DNA from: Plectosphaerella cucumerina
Lineage: Eukaryota; Ascomycota; Sordariomycetes; Glomerellales; Plectosphaerellaceae
Direction: 5' to 3'
Length of the DNA stretch: 64,000 nucleotides
NCBI GenBank assembly: GCA_020746995.1
Contig: JAGPXD010000004.1
Location: 4,526,001 to 4,590,000 of the forward strand
In this document: positions 11,115 to 23,339 of the stretch, one piece after another
Numbering within the stretch: the first letter of the stretch is position 1
How the letters are laid out: each line of letters opens with the position of its first letter
Notes under the pieces: model-generated
Told to the model about the DNA's origin: nothing
What the model saw: the letters and a program-made list of their open reading frames with translations, nothing else
Database searches by the model: none
Made by a program: the position numbers and the translations under genes

Positions 11115-12752
11115 ATGTCTTCGCTCCAGTTGCTGCTGCACTTCTCCAGTATACCGTACGCGGCCTTGACGGTCATTGTCTTGGTCGGTTACTTCTTTCT
11201 CTGGCCCTTGATTGTCTACTTTCGAGATGCCAAAGGTATGTGTTGAACAGCGTACATTCTTGGACTGAGTTTGACGGTTTCTGGCATAGGGCTCCGCAGG
11301 TTTCCCAACTTTGCTCCATTCGCGGGAGTTTCGAACGTCCCCTTTATGATTCTGGCCCATGGAGGCATGCGGTCCACCCATCTATCAAAACTCCATCAGA
11401 CTCGGCCGATTCTGAGAACAGGCACAAATTCCCTGTCGTTCGGCGACGTCCGCGCCATCAAGGATATTTACGGCCATGGATCACCTTGCACCAAAGACGA
11501 TCAGTATGATCTGCTCGCTGGCACGCATTACCATCTCGCAGATGTCACGAACAAGCCGGACCACGCCCGCAAGCGAAAGATCCTATCCTCTGCCTATGCC
11601 CTCAAGAACCTTGAGGGCTGGGAATACAAAGTCGCCGACAAAGTCGAACGGACGTTCAAGCACTTCGATACACAGTGCACCCAGCCCATCGCCAACGGGC
11701 AGGAGTTTGCAGCCAAGGTAGACCTGACCGTCGATTGTCGGGCTTGGACGAACTACTTCTCCCTGGATGCCATAGCCGACATTGGACTTTCAGAACACCT
11801 AGGCCTGCTGGATCAAGGCCATGATCGAGTCGAGGCACGGCGCATGGACGGGTCTGTGTACGAGTGCAACCTACGCGAGAGCCTGTATCCAGTGGCCACG
11901 AAGCAGTCGCTGCTCATCTGGACCTATGACTGGTACAAGGTCATTGACAAGCTCTCTAACTTTATACCCTACTACCGCCGCCTCTCGGACAAGGGTCAAC
12001 ACTGGGACGCAATTGTGCTACAAAGGGCTGCCCTGCGTCTGGAACGCTACCGAGCCGGCGAGAAGCTCGACGACTTCTTCCAGGCACTCATGGAGAACAA
12101 GAACGGGGAGCCAAACAACATGGAATGGGGCGAGATTGTCGCCGAGATCAACATCATGATGAATGCAGGCAGCGTCACGACGGCGATCGCCCTGGCCAAC
12201 GTGTTGTACCAGCTCATTCGGAACCCCGAAGTCCTCCGACGACTCAGAGAAGAAGTCGATGCCGTTCTTGAACCGGAAGAAATCATCGCTCCCTACGATA
12301 AGGTCAAGCATCTCCCATACCTAAGGGCATGCCTAGACGAGTCCCTCCGGCTATTCCCACCTACACCCCAAGGCCTGACTCGCAAGACGCCGCCTGAGGG
12401 CCTCCACATCATGGGAGAGTGGATTCCCGGCAACACCACTGTCTCTGTCTCGGCCCTTGTTGCCCACCGCAGCTCTGCCTTCAAAGAGGCCGACAAGTTC
12501 GTGCCGGAGAGATGGCTGAGCGAGGAGGGGAAGAATCTTCAATCTTACTTCATCTCCTTCTCCGCCGGAGCCAGAGGTTGCATCGGACGGAACATCTCGT
12601 ATCTGGAACAGACCGTCTTTGTGGCGTCGATGGTGCATCGGTATGGCTTTGCTCTAGCTGATGGGTTTGAGATGGAAAGGCGCGAGACATTCAACTGGAT
12701 CCTTGGGGAGATGCCGATCAAGATCTGGAGGCGAGATCTGGGGACGTCATGA
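11115..12752 (+). CDS. cytochrome P450 monooxygenase
   Basis: A 527-aa membrane-anchored P450. Exons 11115-11235 and 11290-12752 are joined by a 54-nt phase-1 intron (GTATGT donor, CATAG acceptor). The short first exon encodes the N-terminal anchor (about residues 15-37, YAALTVIVLVGYFFLWPLIVYF), so the true start lies upstream of any single-exon reading. Landmarks in order: I-helix MNAGSVTTAIALANVLYQL, K-helix ExxR in CLDESLRLFPP, PERW in the meander, and the haem-binding loop FSAGARGCIGRN with its Cys ligand. The I-helix lacks the usual acidic residue before Thr-Thr (Val instead). It lies within the same island as a P450 reductase and divergent from the MocA dehydrogenase. The CYP family and substrate cannot be named from sequence alone. 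Confidence 0.93.
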
Positions 12753-13176
12753 ATTTAGGGCAGTAAATGCAGCTTGAATCAACAGGACAGCAGTTTTTTG
12801 CTTTGGCTCTGCGGGGTGCGTGTAAGCAGTGAAAGATCATGAACAGCTCAGTAAAGCTACTTCCATTTTTGGTACCAATGGAGTCAGGAAATCATGCGAC
12901 GGCTGTAGAGACTATCCTGATGCCTGCTCTGGAGGTCACCGTCAAAGGTGTTTGGCTCGTTAGTTCCGTTCTGGAGACTCGGGTGAGATTGTAGATGCCC
13001 TGGATTCTCTTCGAGGCGTGGATTTCCAAGACTGCAAGAGACTGCTGTAGATCACGTACAATCAAGACAAAAAGACTGCATTACATCATCCTAGTCAATC
13101 CTGAGCACCCTTCAAGCAGGTCGCAACTGTCAAAGTCATCATGTAGCCTACAACCAAAGAAAAGACAAACGCAGAA
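12753..13176. other. convergent 3' intergenic region
   Basis: Between the 3' ends of the P450 (plus) and the MFS transporter (minus). Nothing coding seen. Confidence 0.5.
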
Positions 13177-14825
13177 TCAAGGTCCTCCAGTTGCGCGCTC
13201 ACCGCTGCGCGTCAGCTTCATTTCCTTCTGCAGCTCCCTTGCCCGTTGAACACCGAATCCGTGCTGGAAGACCTCCCTAATATCCTCGAGCGTCATTCCC
13301 TTCACCTCAGGGTAGCAGAAGTAGATGCAAACTGACCCAAGAGTACAGATGGCAGCATAGAAGCCAAAGGCACCCGAGGGCGTGGTATTCTCCATCTGGG
13401 TGAGGAAGGTCGAGGCCACGATGACGTTTGAACCCCAGCATGTCATTGTGAGCATCATCGTGCCCATGGCGCGGACCTCCATCGGGAAGAACTCGCTGCT
13501 GAGCCACGCGGTGTTGCCAATGCCGGAGGAGTAGAAGCCGACGTAGAAGACCATGCTGACGAGAACCATGATGGCCGGGGCTCCAATCTTGCTGCCTGCG
13601 GGCAGGGTGAGGTCGTGCTGTACAGGGATCCAGACGAAGCAGATTGCTGCCACGATGAGCCACAGACCCATGAAGGGCACAGTGCAGAGGAGAATGCGTC
13701 TGCGTCCTGCCCGGTCCACGAGCATTAGGTTGACCCAGGTGAACAGGAAGTTGGTGCCTGCGATGACTGTCCCGACTGCTACAGGGTTGGAGAAGCCGAC
13801 GAGTGAGAAGAGTACCGGTGAGTAGTACATTAGGGCATTGAATCCGCCCAGCTGGGAGATGGCCATCAAACCGCAAGCGGCGATGAGAGCCCGGAAGTTG
13901 GCCGGCACGACGTAGAGCTGCTTCAGCATCCACCAGCGGGACTTTCCGGCGTTGAGGTTCTTGGCTGCCTCAGTATGGTGGGTGATGTGCCTGATCTTTT
14001 CGGAAACCTGCTCGTCCGTACCGTTGGGAAAGATCCTGCGGATGACGGCCGCGGCCTGCTCGGGCTTATGGTGGAAAATGAGCTGCCGAGGCGATTCTGG
14101 GAGGAGCGGCAGGAGGGCGGCGAGCAGGAGGGCCGGGAGAGCACCGCCTCCAACCATGTACCTCCAACCGCCAGCAACGTCAGTGAAGCCAGCTCCGACA
14201 CCATATGAGACCAGCTGGCCCCCGGTGATGCACATGTTGTTGAGACCGATCATTCTTCCTCGCATCCTACCAGGAGAGACCTCGGCGATGTACCTGAGAG
14301 CAAACCAATATCAGCACAGCACATTTCAGAGTGGGGGCGAAACAGCACGACTTACATAGGAACGATCATGGCTGCCGAGCCGACGCCAAAGCCGATGACG
14401 AGGCGACCGACGGTCATCTGAGCCACGGTGAATGAAGCAGCCTGGATGATAGCGCCGATGGTAAACAGGAAGCAGCCGAAGTAGATGGCTGGCTTGCGGC
14501 CGTAGCGATCAGCGGTCAGGCCGGCCATGATGGCGCCGAAGAAGGCACCACCCGACGTGATGGACGTGATCAGCTCTCTCTCGGAGGAGCTGAGATGGTG
14601 TCCGAGGCTGTCGTGGATCGTGACGAGCACGGCGGCGTTGATTCCGGTGTCGTAGCCGAACAGGCTGCCGCCAATGGCGGCGGTGATGGACACCAGCCAC
14701 GGGAACCTGCCAGTCTTCGTCTTCTCGATGGAATCGAGACTGTCGAGTTCGATTTGCGTGATTGACCTGTTCGACGCGGTTTCCAGGTGGCTGACATCGC
14801 CCTTTTTGACATCGAGCTCCGCCAT
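13177..14825 (-). CDS. MFS sugar porter, myo-inositol transporter type
   Basis: A 528-aa 12-TM proton-coupled sugar or inositol transporter of the plasma membrane. Exons 14825-14356 and 14293-13177; the 62-nt intron has a GTAAGT donor and CTCAG acceptor and is phase 2. ATG at 14823-14825 is preferred over an in-frame ATG 69 nt upstream because it has an A at -3 and directly precedes the acidic cytosolic N-terminus. TM1 reads GGSLFGYDTGINAAVL. The ITSITSGGAFFGAIMAGLTADRYGRKPAI stretch carries an MFS loop motif and resembles fungal ITR inositol transporters. Also seen are PESPRQLI, the mid-protein DRAGRRRIL and SSEFFPMEVRAMGT. It is divergent from a regulator gene starting at 15658. Inositol as substrate is inference from similarity and from the nearby MocA dehydrogenase. 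Confidence 0.88.
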
Positions 14826-15657
14826 GTTCGGTGATGGACTTGAGAAGAGAGGTTGTAGTGCTTGGGAATCTGTAGATCGGGCAAGGCTTTGCAAGTTTTG
14901 ATGATGAAGGACTGGAAGTCAAGTTGGAGGGGATGGCAGGAGAGGATGTCTGAGGTAATTATAATCGTCTCTGCCCGTGATGGAGATGCTGACAGGTTTC
15001 TGGCTTGTTCGTCCGGTAGAAAGATGTGAAGCTCTGGAGTCTGGGGCATAGTTTCCCCACGGACTAGGAAGTAGGACATTGCTAGCCGTTCTACCCCGGG
15101 TCTCCGTACCATCACGAGTCATGGCACCTCACCTGGACTCGGCTAAGGTGCCGCTGTCGGTTGGTGGAGGCCAGACTCGGTGACCCCAGGTTTTAGTGCC
15201 GAAATCCACTTCCCCGGACTTGAACTTGGCATGGAACAGCCAATGGATAGGCTTGGATTCGAGAGGATCGTCACCAGCCCACGGGCGAACTTACCCGCGG
15301 GCATCTCGCTGGTCTTAAAAGGCAATGTCCCCCGCAAAGCCGATCATTCTCTCCCCGTTTCCCCAGCATTCCACTCTCACCAAGCTTGAATCTCATTCCC
15401 AGTAGGGTTCTCCGCAGACTCCTCTCCCAGGCTTCTCTTCGTCATCTTATCTCCCAAGTCCCTCCCCTGGATCAGGTACTCGGAACTGGCCGAGGTGGGC
15501 GGCAGTTTGCGGCCGAAATTATGAGCCCCGCATCGCCCCCGCGACGTCGACCGATGCCATGCAACGTGGGCAACTTACCCCGCCCCTTTTCGGCAAGTCT
15601 CGCCGCTGACAGCTTTGTGTCAACAGCCGTGCAGACAAAGGTGAGAGACCCCGTACA
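14826..15657. promoter_or_regulatory. divergent promoter region of the MFS transporter and regulator
   Basis: About 830 bp between two divergent genes. A CCAAT pentamer is visible near 15240 on the plus strand. No supported ORF. Confidence 0.45.
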
Positions 15658-17935
15658 ATGGCCTTGCAGCCGAGGCCGAGGACGAGTACCACCTCGTGCG
15701 GATTGGCCTGTGGGAAGATGAACGCTGAATTTCCCTCGACTGCAGACATTGGAAGTGTAAGAACTGCGAACCACAAACACGCGCCAGATCTTGGGCTCAT
15801 CATGAAAAAGGCAGTACAGACCGGACACCTTGTCCAAACTGCCAAACCGAAGGCCTCGACTGCGTCCGAAGATGCCGAATACGTTTTAGTCATGCACTGA
15901 ACCCAAGGTACGTCAGTAGGTGGGGTGGAACCATCGGTGCGGTTACAGGCAAGTCGACTGACTTCTGTGTCCACCTGCCTCTCTCAGTGTCGGTAGTGGC
16001 AACAAATCTACAGACGCGGATCGCAGCAGCGCTGCCAAGCGAAGACACACCTTCTCCGAGAGCCAACCATGGGTCAGGACCGACCGAGCGGCCCTGAGCT
16101 TCGTTGACGAAACAAAATCCATCGCCAGTCTAGACGAATACACTGTTGGGGAAGCAGGTGAGAGACGCGACTTCGAGGGCACCGCCGTCGACAGTCCTCT
16201 CTGCGAAGGAGATTCCTCGCCCTCACCAGCACACTCACCAGGCTATGCATCATCGCCTGCCTCCACTCATTCATCTTCGTTGCCGAGGACCTCCCTGGTT
16301 TCTCAAGATGCAGCAAAACCAGACGATGATGCACCTACTAGGGACCACCGCTTGGAGCCCAGTTCCATGACTGAACCGCTCACCCCTAGTTCTTCTGTCC
16401 CGGTTGATCTCATGCTGGAAGGGGATCCAGGCTTCGACAAGACCCTCAACCCAGCCCTGCCAGACCTTTTTGGTCTCGGCCTCGCCGACGGCTCATCACC
16501 CGGTTTCGATGCCTCCATCTCCTTGCTAAGCCCCCATGAACTCGCACTCGTCAACGGAGAGGCTGGAACAATCTACCTTGACGCGCCGCGGTGGCCTCTT
16601 GACGACCCGGAAGAGGCGATGCTTTTCCGCTACTACATTGACCATTTGACGCCGTTCCTGGACATGTGCGACGAGGAAAGACACTTTGCGCGCATCGTAC
16701 CTCTCCGAGCCGCGACGTGTTGCCCATTATTCCACGCAATCCTCGCATATGCCGCCAAACGTCTCAGCAGGCTGAACAACTACGAGAGTCTGGTGGCTGA
16801 CAATTATCATCAGAAATGCCTGAACGCCCTCATTCCCGCCCTTTCTCATTCATCAGCGGCGGTTGACGAGAATCTGCTCACATCTCTCATTCTTCTCCGT
16901 GCAATGGAGGAGCTCGACGTGCCCATCTCGACGCCGTCCCCTGAATATCACCTCATGGGGACAAGGATGTTCCTGGAGGCACAAAAGACGTCTTGCGACT
17001 TCAAGGGCCTGCGGCTCGCCTCTTTCTGGGTTGCACTGCGCCAGGAGATCTACATGGCCTTCATCCACGGCCGGCCAGTTCATTCCGACTTTGCGCTCAA
17101 CAACTTTGACTGGCTCGGCAAACCAGACGTTACCGGGTGCAATGTCGCCAATCGTATCATCATCTATTGCGCAGCCTGTCTTAGATACTGCTACGGCCCA
17201 CAGGAGCTCACCGTTTCCGCCTGGGACGAGCTGCAAGGATACCTCCAGGAGTGGTGGGACGAGCGGCCTTGGTACTACTCCCCGCTCTATTCTAACCGGG
17301 CCGACGACAGCGGTCTCACCAGCTTCTTGCCAAACGAACCCTATTACAACAGTGCCGTCGTGACCGGCATCCAGCATTATTACCTGGCCAAAATGCTGCT
17401 GGCGGCGCACAGTCCCAAAATCCCACGGCTCGGGCCCAGTCGACGAGCGGCGTTCAACGCGATGAATGACGAGATCAAGAACATTGTGAGGGTCATTGCG
17501 GGGATTGCAGAGGTATAGTCTCTCTTTCGGCCACTTGCAACCAGCATCAGGCATGTAGACTAACGCACTCCCTCTTCGCAGTCTAATGAGCATACGCTTC
17601 CGGCCTACGTGTGGGAATCGTCCTCTCTTTTCCCATCGATCACATGCTGACAAACACCATCCAGACCCGCCAGCATGGCCATCACTATGGCTGGTGATCG
17701 CTTCACCGAGAGAGGCGAACAGGAGATTCTCTACGGCCTGCTGATCAAGACTGATCGAGAACTCGCATGGCCGACTCACTCAGCGTACGTAGAACCAAGA
17801 CCCTCATGTACATGCTGAGACTAACTGCTATTCTGACACAGCCGACAAGCTCTTCGAGAGTCGTGGGGATGGGATGATTCGGCTGCAGGACATTCTGGCG
17901 CATCGATCGATACCCCGCCCATGGCGATTCGCTGA
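15658..17935 (+). CDS. fungal transcription factor with zinc-cluster-like N-terminus
   Basis: Predicted nuclear regulator of 655 aa from six exons: 15658-15695, 15746-15907, 15988-17512, 17582-17610, 17665-17784 and 17842-17935. All junctions are GT-AG and keep frame. The N-terminal region has C-x2-C (CKNC), then CPNC, then two further Cys, followed by RIRFSHALNP, which resembles the segment after many fungal Zn2Cys6 clusters. The third canonical Cys is not at its usual spacing. A Ser/Pro-rich linker precedes the fungal-specific middle region. The C-terminus has the family-typical GDRFTERGEQE, ELAWPTHSARQ and ESWGW motifs, recovered only by splicing the last three exons. It is divergent from the inositol-type transporter, a common layout for a local regulator. 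Exon 1 is the least certain part. Confidence 0.75.
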
Positions 17936-18528
17936 AATGGCCCTCACAACACAGTCATCGATGCATGTCATTTTGAAGATTGCGCTGGAATAATCATGAT
18001 TCTCGCTTCTTCCCAGCTTCTTCTGGGCTGTTGATTAGGAAGGCTGGTGCTGGGCTACCCAGCACGCGAAACTACCGCGGCGGAAATCCCATCAGACCCA
18101 ACGTGAAAACAAATGCCTACCTTGTTAGTAGCCTGCCCGATGCCATCATCTTCTTTTCGTCGCGGAAGCCCCGCCTCCCTAGGGGATAGATTCGTGGAAG
18201 ATGGCATCAGATGCATGCCTGCTGGCAGCTGTTGGCAATTGGGATCCTGTATTCCCCGCCAGATCAAGCATGAACCGGGTTGCCTGGACTGTCCAAGTTA
18301 CTAACCCCAAATCCGGTCTCGGGGCCGCATTAACGAGTCGTGATAAAATGGACCTCTACTAGTATTCACGTGCAGCCACCGGAGATCGGTCGACAGTGGA
18401 CCGATGGGAATGGCGGGATCATGTCGGGGCGGGCCCCCCGATCCGAAGCAACCTCCCTGTGCTACATGCACAACTGCCTCACAGCACTCTACGCACGCGC
18501 ATACACCACACCTCGTTGCCGCGTCCGA
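17936..18528. other. intergenic, promoter of the next regulator
   Basis: About 590 bp with no convincing gene. The reading frame of the next gene extends upstream to an ATG at 18340, but nothing gene-like precedes 18529. Confidence 0.4.
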
Positions 18529-20748
18529 ATGGAGCGTCGCGCTGAGCGTCGAGACGGGGCGTCGGGCGGCTCTCATCCGACACTGGCGCGAGCCTGCGTC
18601 AACTGCCAAAGGAGGAAAACCCGATGTCACCGCGGGAAAGCATGGAACGAGCCCTGTTCGTTCTGTGCCCGCACCGGCAAGACGTGTAGCTTTGAGAGCC
18701 CGCCCGACCGTACACCGCTGACGCGCAAGAACCTAGAGGCTGCCGAGGGCCGGTGCGCTCGTCTGGAGAAGCTCCTTCGGTCGCTCAATCCCGATGTGGA
18801 TATCGACCTGGCCCTGAAGAGTTCAGGTGCACAGAATGGGGGCCAAGCCGGCGCAGGTGGTGACGGCGAGGTCGATAATGCTCCGCCACACCACTACGAC
18901 TGGCACGAGGTAGCGCTCTCTCCGGAAGACGAACCAGGAGATGACGGCAACGATGGCATGGCCGTGTTTGCCACTGGCGATACAGGGTACCTGGGTAAGT
19001 CCAGTCGCCTGTTCCGGTGTCTGTCCATCATGGCTGACTTGACATGTCTATCAAGGAAGCAGCTCTGGTTCCCAGATGCTCGAAGAGATCGGTCGTTCTT
19101 TCGTCAAGGTCCCTTCATCTCACAGTCAATCTCCACCAGGACGCCAAGTACAGCTACGTCAAGCGCCATTGCCCGAGTCACCCAAGCTGCCCTTGTCGCA
19201 GGTCGCCAGCCAGCTCATCGACGCATACTTTGAACGATACAACACGTGCTATCCGGTCATACACGAAGAGACATTTCGTGAGAAGCTCATCGCGCGACAG
19301 ACTCATGGGTCCCTACAGTCCATATCTTGGCGGGTTCTTTACTACATGATCCTCACAATAGGCCACTGGGTGTCCAGCACCGAAGCAGAACATGCCCAAG
19401 CCCCGTACTACACCGCTGCAAGGGCGAGTCTCTCGCTCGACATGCTGGAGTCTGGGAAGATGGAAGCCATTCAGGCCTTCTTGTTGATGGGGAACTACCT
19501 CCAGAAACGAGATCGGACCAACACTGGCTACAATTTTATCGGTCTCGCATGTCGGATGGCCTATGGACTCGGTTTGCATCGAGAACTGCAGACAGAAGAG
19601 AGCACAATCGACCAAGAGAAACGAAGACGGCTGTTTTGGACCATGTATTGCTTCGAGAGCGGGTTCAACATCACCACTGGACGTCCGCCTACACTGATTG
19701 ATGGCTTTATCGATACTCGGATCCCCCAAAACATCGACGACAAGGTACGTCTGCGGGAGCCCAGTCTGCTTCTGATCGCTGACATCAACCAAAGGAATCC
19801 TCCGCTGCCGATGTCGATTATCCCACGTCGCACTCTGCGATTATCGCACAAGCAAAGCTGGTACAGACAGCCGAGTTGGTTTATCGAGAATACCTCTTGG
19901 CCAGAACAGCCGGCGGCAAGATGGAATACCGTGCGGCTGAAGCCATGGAGAGGGACTTGAGCATCTGGCGCAAGTCTTTGCCCGGGTACTTTGCGCCCGA
20001 GGCCGAGGTACCGTCCTGGTTTCAAGTCCCCCGGGCTGTTGTCCTCTGGAAGGAGCAGAATCTGCGGATCCTCTTGTGGAGAGGAACGCAGATGTGCCAC
20101 ACCTTCCTGCCTACCAGGAGCACTGCGGCGTCGAGATGCCTGGATGTCGCCATGCAGAGCATCCACGACATTGCCAAGTTCTGCAGCACCCATGTAGGAC
20201 CTTTCCACCAAGGTCTCACGTGGTATGCGACGTATTTCATCATCCAGGCGACCCTCATCCTTCACGTCTACGGCGTCTCCAGCAATGCACCATCCTGGAA
20301 TGGAGAGGAAGAGGGAAGGCAACAGGACGAGTGGAGACACAGCATGAGGACTGCGTATAACTGCCTGGGGTTCCTGGCACAGAGCAACAAATCAGCCCGA
20401 CGGTGTCTGGAGATCCTGCAGCGCCTAGGAGTGCAATCCCAGCTGCTACCTCAGCCGTCTTGGAACGAGGGGTCGTCAGCACCTCCAACAATTGGCCTGG
20501 GACCTGTGGACTCGGCCCAGCCACCTGCGCAACCACCAGCCGCAAGCATTGATGGGCAATTTCAAGCCGGATCTGCCCCAGAGCCCGCCGGGCCCTATGA
20601 ATTCCAACTCCCCTCCGATTTTGGGAATCGCTTCGATTTTGATATTGGTCCGGACGATCCGGATTTCCGGATGGTATTGGACGAGATGTCTTCAGACTTC
20701 ATCGACAACATGCCACTTGACTTGCTCCTGGGGGACTGGAACGCATGA
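18529..20748 (+). CDS. Zn2Cys6 transcription factor with fungal-specific regulatory domain
   Basis: A 702-aa regulator. Exons 18529-18994, 19056-19744 and 19795-20748; donors GTAAGT and GTACGT, acceptors ATCAAG and CAAAG, all in frame. The binuclear cluster begins near residue 24: C-x2-C-x6-C-x9-C-x2-C-x6-C (CVNCQRRKTRC, then CSFCARTGKTC). A leucine-spaced linker follows (EGRCARLEKLLRSL). The fungal_trans domain shows SQLIDAYFERYNTCYPVIHEETF, then YNFIGLACRMAYGLGLHRE and RRRLFWTMYCFESG. The C-terminus is acidic and likely activating. ATG 18529 was chosen because it is close to the cluster; an in-frame ATG exists at 18421. It is followed on the same strand by a sugar transporter 500 bp away and is a good candidate regulator of that gene. 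Confidence 0.9.
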
Positions 20749-21260
20749 GGATCTTTAGCATGTACTCGTAGAAGAGAGCCCGAATCAATACTAAGATTAA
20801 CGCAAAGGTCTACGTGGGACTAGTACGATGACCAAGTGTGATTGCAGACTGCTTGCACCAGAGACTTGAGGCATCACATCGCCTATTTTCATGCCTCCTG
20901 GCCGAGACACCTAGGCCCAATGTGTCGTTCCCGACTTCTCTGAGATACGCCCGACCAGAGCCGGCCTCACGAACGTCAGCGGGGAAGGGCTAATCAGGTG
21001 CCATCGGAGCAGAGTCGCCCGACGCTACGGTTTTAGTCTCTATCTGGGGAAAAGCTCCCCAGGCTTCCCCATACCCCACGCGCTGGGCCCTCCATGCGAC
21101 ATCCTTGCTTCGGAGAGGAGTCAAGTAGTTCCTCCAAGTCCAAGAACCCGCTAATTTCGCCTCGTAAAGCACGTATATCAACCCGCCGCCCCCGCCAATG
21201 TGACCACAAAGAACCCATGCCTCAGCAGCTTCATCATCATCATCAGATTCTCTTGCCACA
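20749..21260. other. intergenic, promoter of the sugar transporter
   Basis: About 510 bp between two same-strand genes. A CATCATCATCATCAG-type leader run lies just before the ATG at 21261. No gene seen. Confidence 0.45.
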
Positions 21261-23133
21261 ATGGACCACAAGGATTCCGATTCCCCGTCTGTCGACGTCG
21301 CCTCGACAACCGGCAAAGAACTTCGTGAGGTCGAAAACGTCGCCAATGGCGAGGTCGTGGAGAGCAGGTATGCAGGTAAGCTACGATACACGACGACTTC
21401 CTTGCCTATTGTGTACGTTGGCAAGCTGACTGAACCACGCAGGTCTCTCACGCTGGGCTTCGGTCAAGACGTTTAAAAGAGCCGTGCTATTCTGCATGAT
21501 CCTGAACTGGGCGGCAATGAATGATGGGGTAACTAGCAGCCTTCCTCGTGGACACTTTACTCCCAGTACTAACGTATTGCAAAGTTCCAGCAGCAGGTCC
21601 CAGGAAACGTGATTCCGATGCCGGCGTTCATTCTAGACATGGCCGATACTACCGTCAACGGCGAACCGGCCATCAGCGCCAAGACTGTCTCCTTCTGGCA
21701 AGGCTTTGGCGAGATGACCAAAACTCTGGGCATGTTCGCCGGTGGATGGTTTGCCGATCGCCTTGGTCGGAAAGGAGCCATGCTTATGGCCATTCTCATC
21801 CTGTTCGGTGGTTCGACCGCGGAGATCACGGCTCACAACTGGCAAACCTGGCTGGTGGGCGCCATGCTCATCCGCCTGGGTGTCGGTCTGGCTCAGTCAG
21901 TTCTGGTCGTATACATCTCGGAAATCTCCCCGCATCAGATCCGAGGCTTCATGATTGGCAGCTACCAGCTCTCCCTGGGGCTGGGCCAGCTCATCTGCGC
22001 CGTTGCCACCCAGTTGGTCGTGACACATCGACCGACAGAATGGAAGCCCCTTATCGCCACCGAATATCTGTTCACCGGCGTCTTGGCCATTATCATCTGG
22101 TTCGTCCCAGAGTCCCACATCTACTACGCCCGCAAGGACGACCACGAAAAGGCGAAACGGTCCATGCGCAAGTTGTACGGATACGCCCCGAACTATGACC
22201 TCGACTACGAATACCGCGTCATCCAGCATGGCATTCTCGCCGAACAGGAGATCAACCAGCACGGCAAGAGCAAGTTCTTCGAGATCTTCCAGGGACTCAA
22301 CTGGCGCCGGACGTTGGCAGGCTGCGTCGGTATCTGCAGCCAGTGCGCAGCCGGTGCCCCCATTGTCTTTTCCTACTCGACATACTTCTTCGCCGTTGCC
22401 GGTCTCGAGAATCCCTTCCTTGTTACCATCATCACCTTTGTTCTGCTTATTGTCTCCATCTTCTGCGCCCTCATCGCTTGCGAGCACATTGGACGAAGGC
22501 CCCTTCTGATCGGCGGATGCGCCCTCATGTTCATCTTCAACGTCTGTCTCGGCACCACTGGGTTCTTCGAAGGCCGATCTTCCGACAGGGCAGCTCTGGC
22601 ATTCCTGTTGCTGTGGGTCATTTGCTACGGTCTCTCCGCCGGACCGATTGGCTTCATCGCGGCAGGAGAGACCTCGACGCCTCGGCTCAGGGCTCAGACT
22701 ACGTCGTTCAACCTGGGTTGCTATGGTCTCGGATTGTAAGTCAAGCTTTGGCAGTTGTTTCTCTCTTTTTCGTCTGCTAACAGATCCAAGTGTCATCTTC
22801 CAATGGACCATCTCGTACATGATCAGCCCCGACGCTGCGAACCTCGGCGTCAAGGCGGTCTACGTATGGGCAGGCATCCTCGTTCCCACTACGGTTCTTC
22901 TCTACCTCTACTATCCTGAAGTAAGTCACCCTTTGCTCCTCTAATTGAACTCCTTCTGACAAGATCAATAGACCTTTGGCCGCACATACTGGGAGCTTGA
23001 CGAGCTCTACGAGCGCAGGATCCCTGCTTGGAAGTTCAAAAGCACGCCCACCCTGGCCGAGGATAGAGGATTCAAGAAGCACAAAGGGTCGGTTGACGCG
23101 AAGACTGCTCCCATGCAGCAATCCACTGTATAA
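21261..23133 (+). CDS. MFS sugar transporter (sugar porter family)
   Basis: A 547-aa plasma-membrane sugar transporter. Five exons: 21261-21375, 21443-21528, 21585-22735, 22791-22920 and 22972-23133. All introns are GT-AG with donors GTAAGC, GTAACT, GTAAGT and GTAAGT. Motifs: FADRLGRKGAMLMAIL (loop 2-3 signature), RLGVGLAQSVLVVYISEISPHQIRGFMIGSYQL, CEHIGRRPLLIGG and ETSTPRLRAQTTSF. The tail FGRTYWELDELYERRIPAWKF is the family end motif. PESHIYY replaces the common PESPRWL. The style is close to fungal alpha-glucoside/hexose permeases, but substrate is not determinable. A Zn2Cys6 regulator lies just upstream on the same strand. Confidence 0.88.
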
Positions 23134-23339
23134 GGCTTGACAGAGAAGTACCTGGTATCCATGGAGCCTCACCAGGCTTCATCGTGGCTTTGGATACCGT
23201 TGGGACTCGCATTGTACTTAAATAGTCGCTTAGGTCGCTTTGAAACAAAATGGTTTCGACCTCGATACACTTTTGAAGTCTTGTCCGGCTCGAGAAGAAT
23301 TTGGCCCTCGTTCATCAAAACAGCCGTCAAGCCGACATG

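Noticed and set aside
6193..23133. Classic secondary-metabolite cluster
   Set aside because: No PKS, NRPS, terpene cyclase or prenyltransferase was found, so only a tailoring or catabolic island can be claimed.
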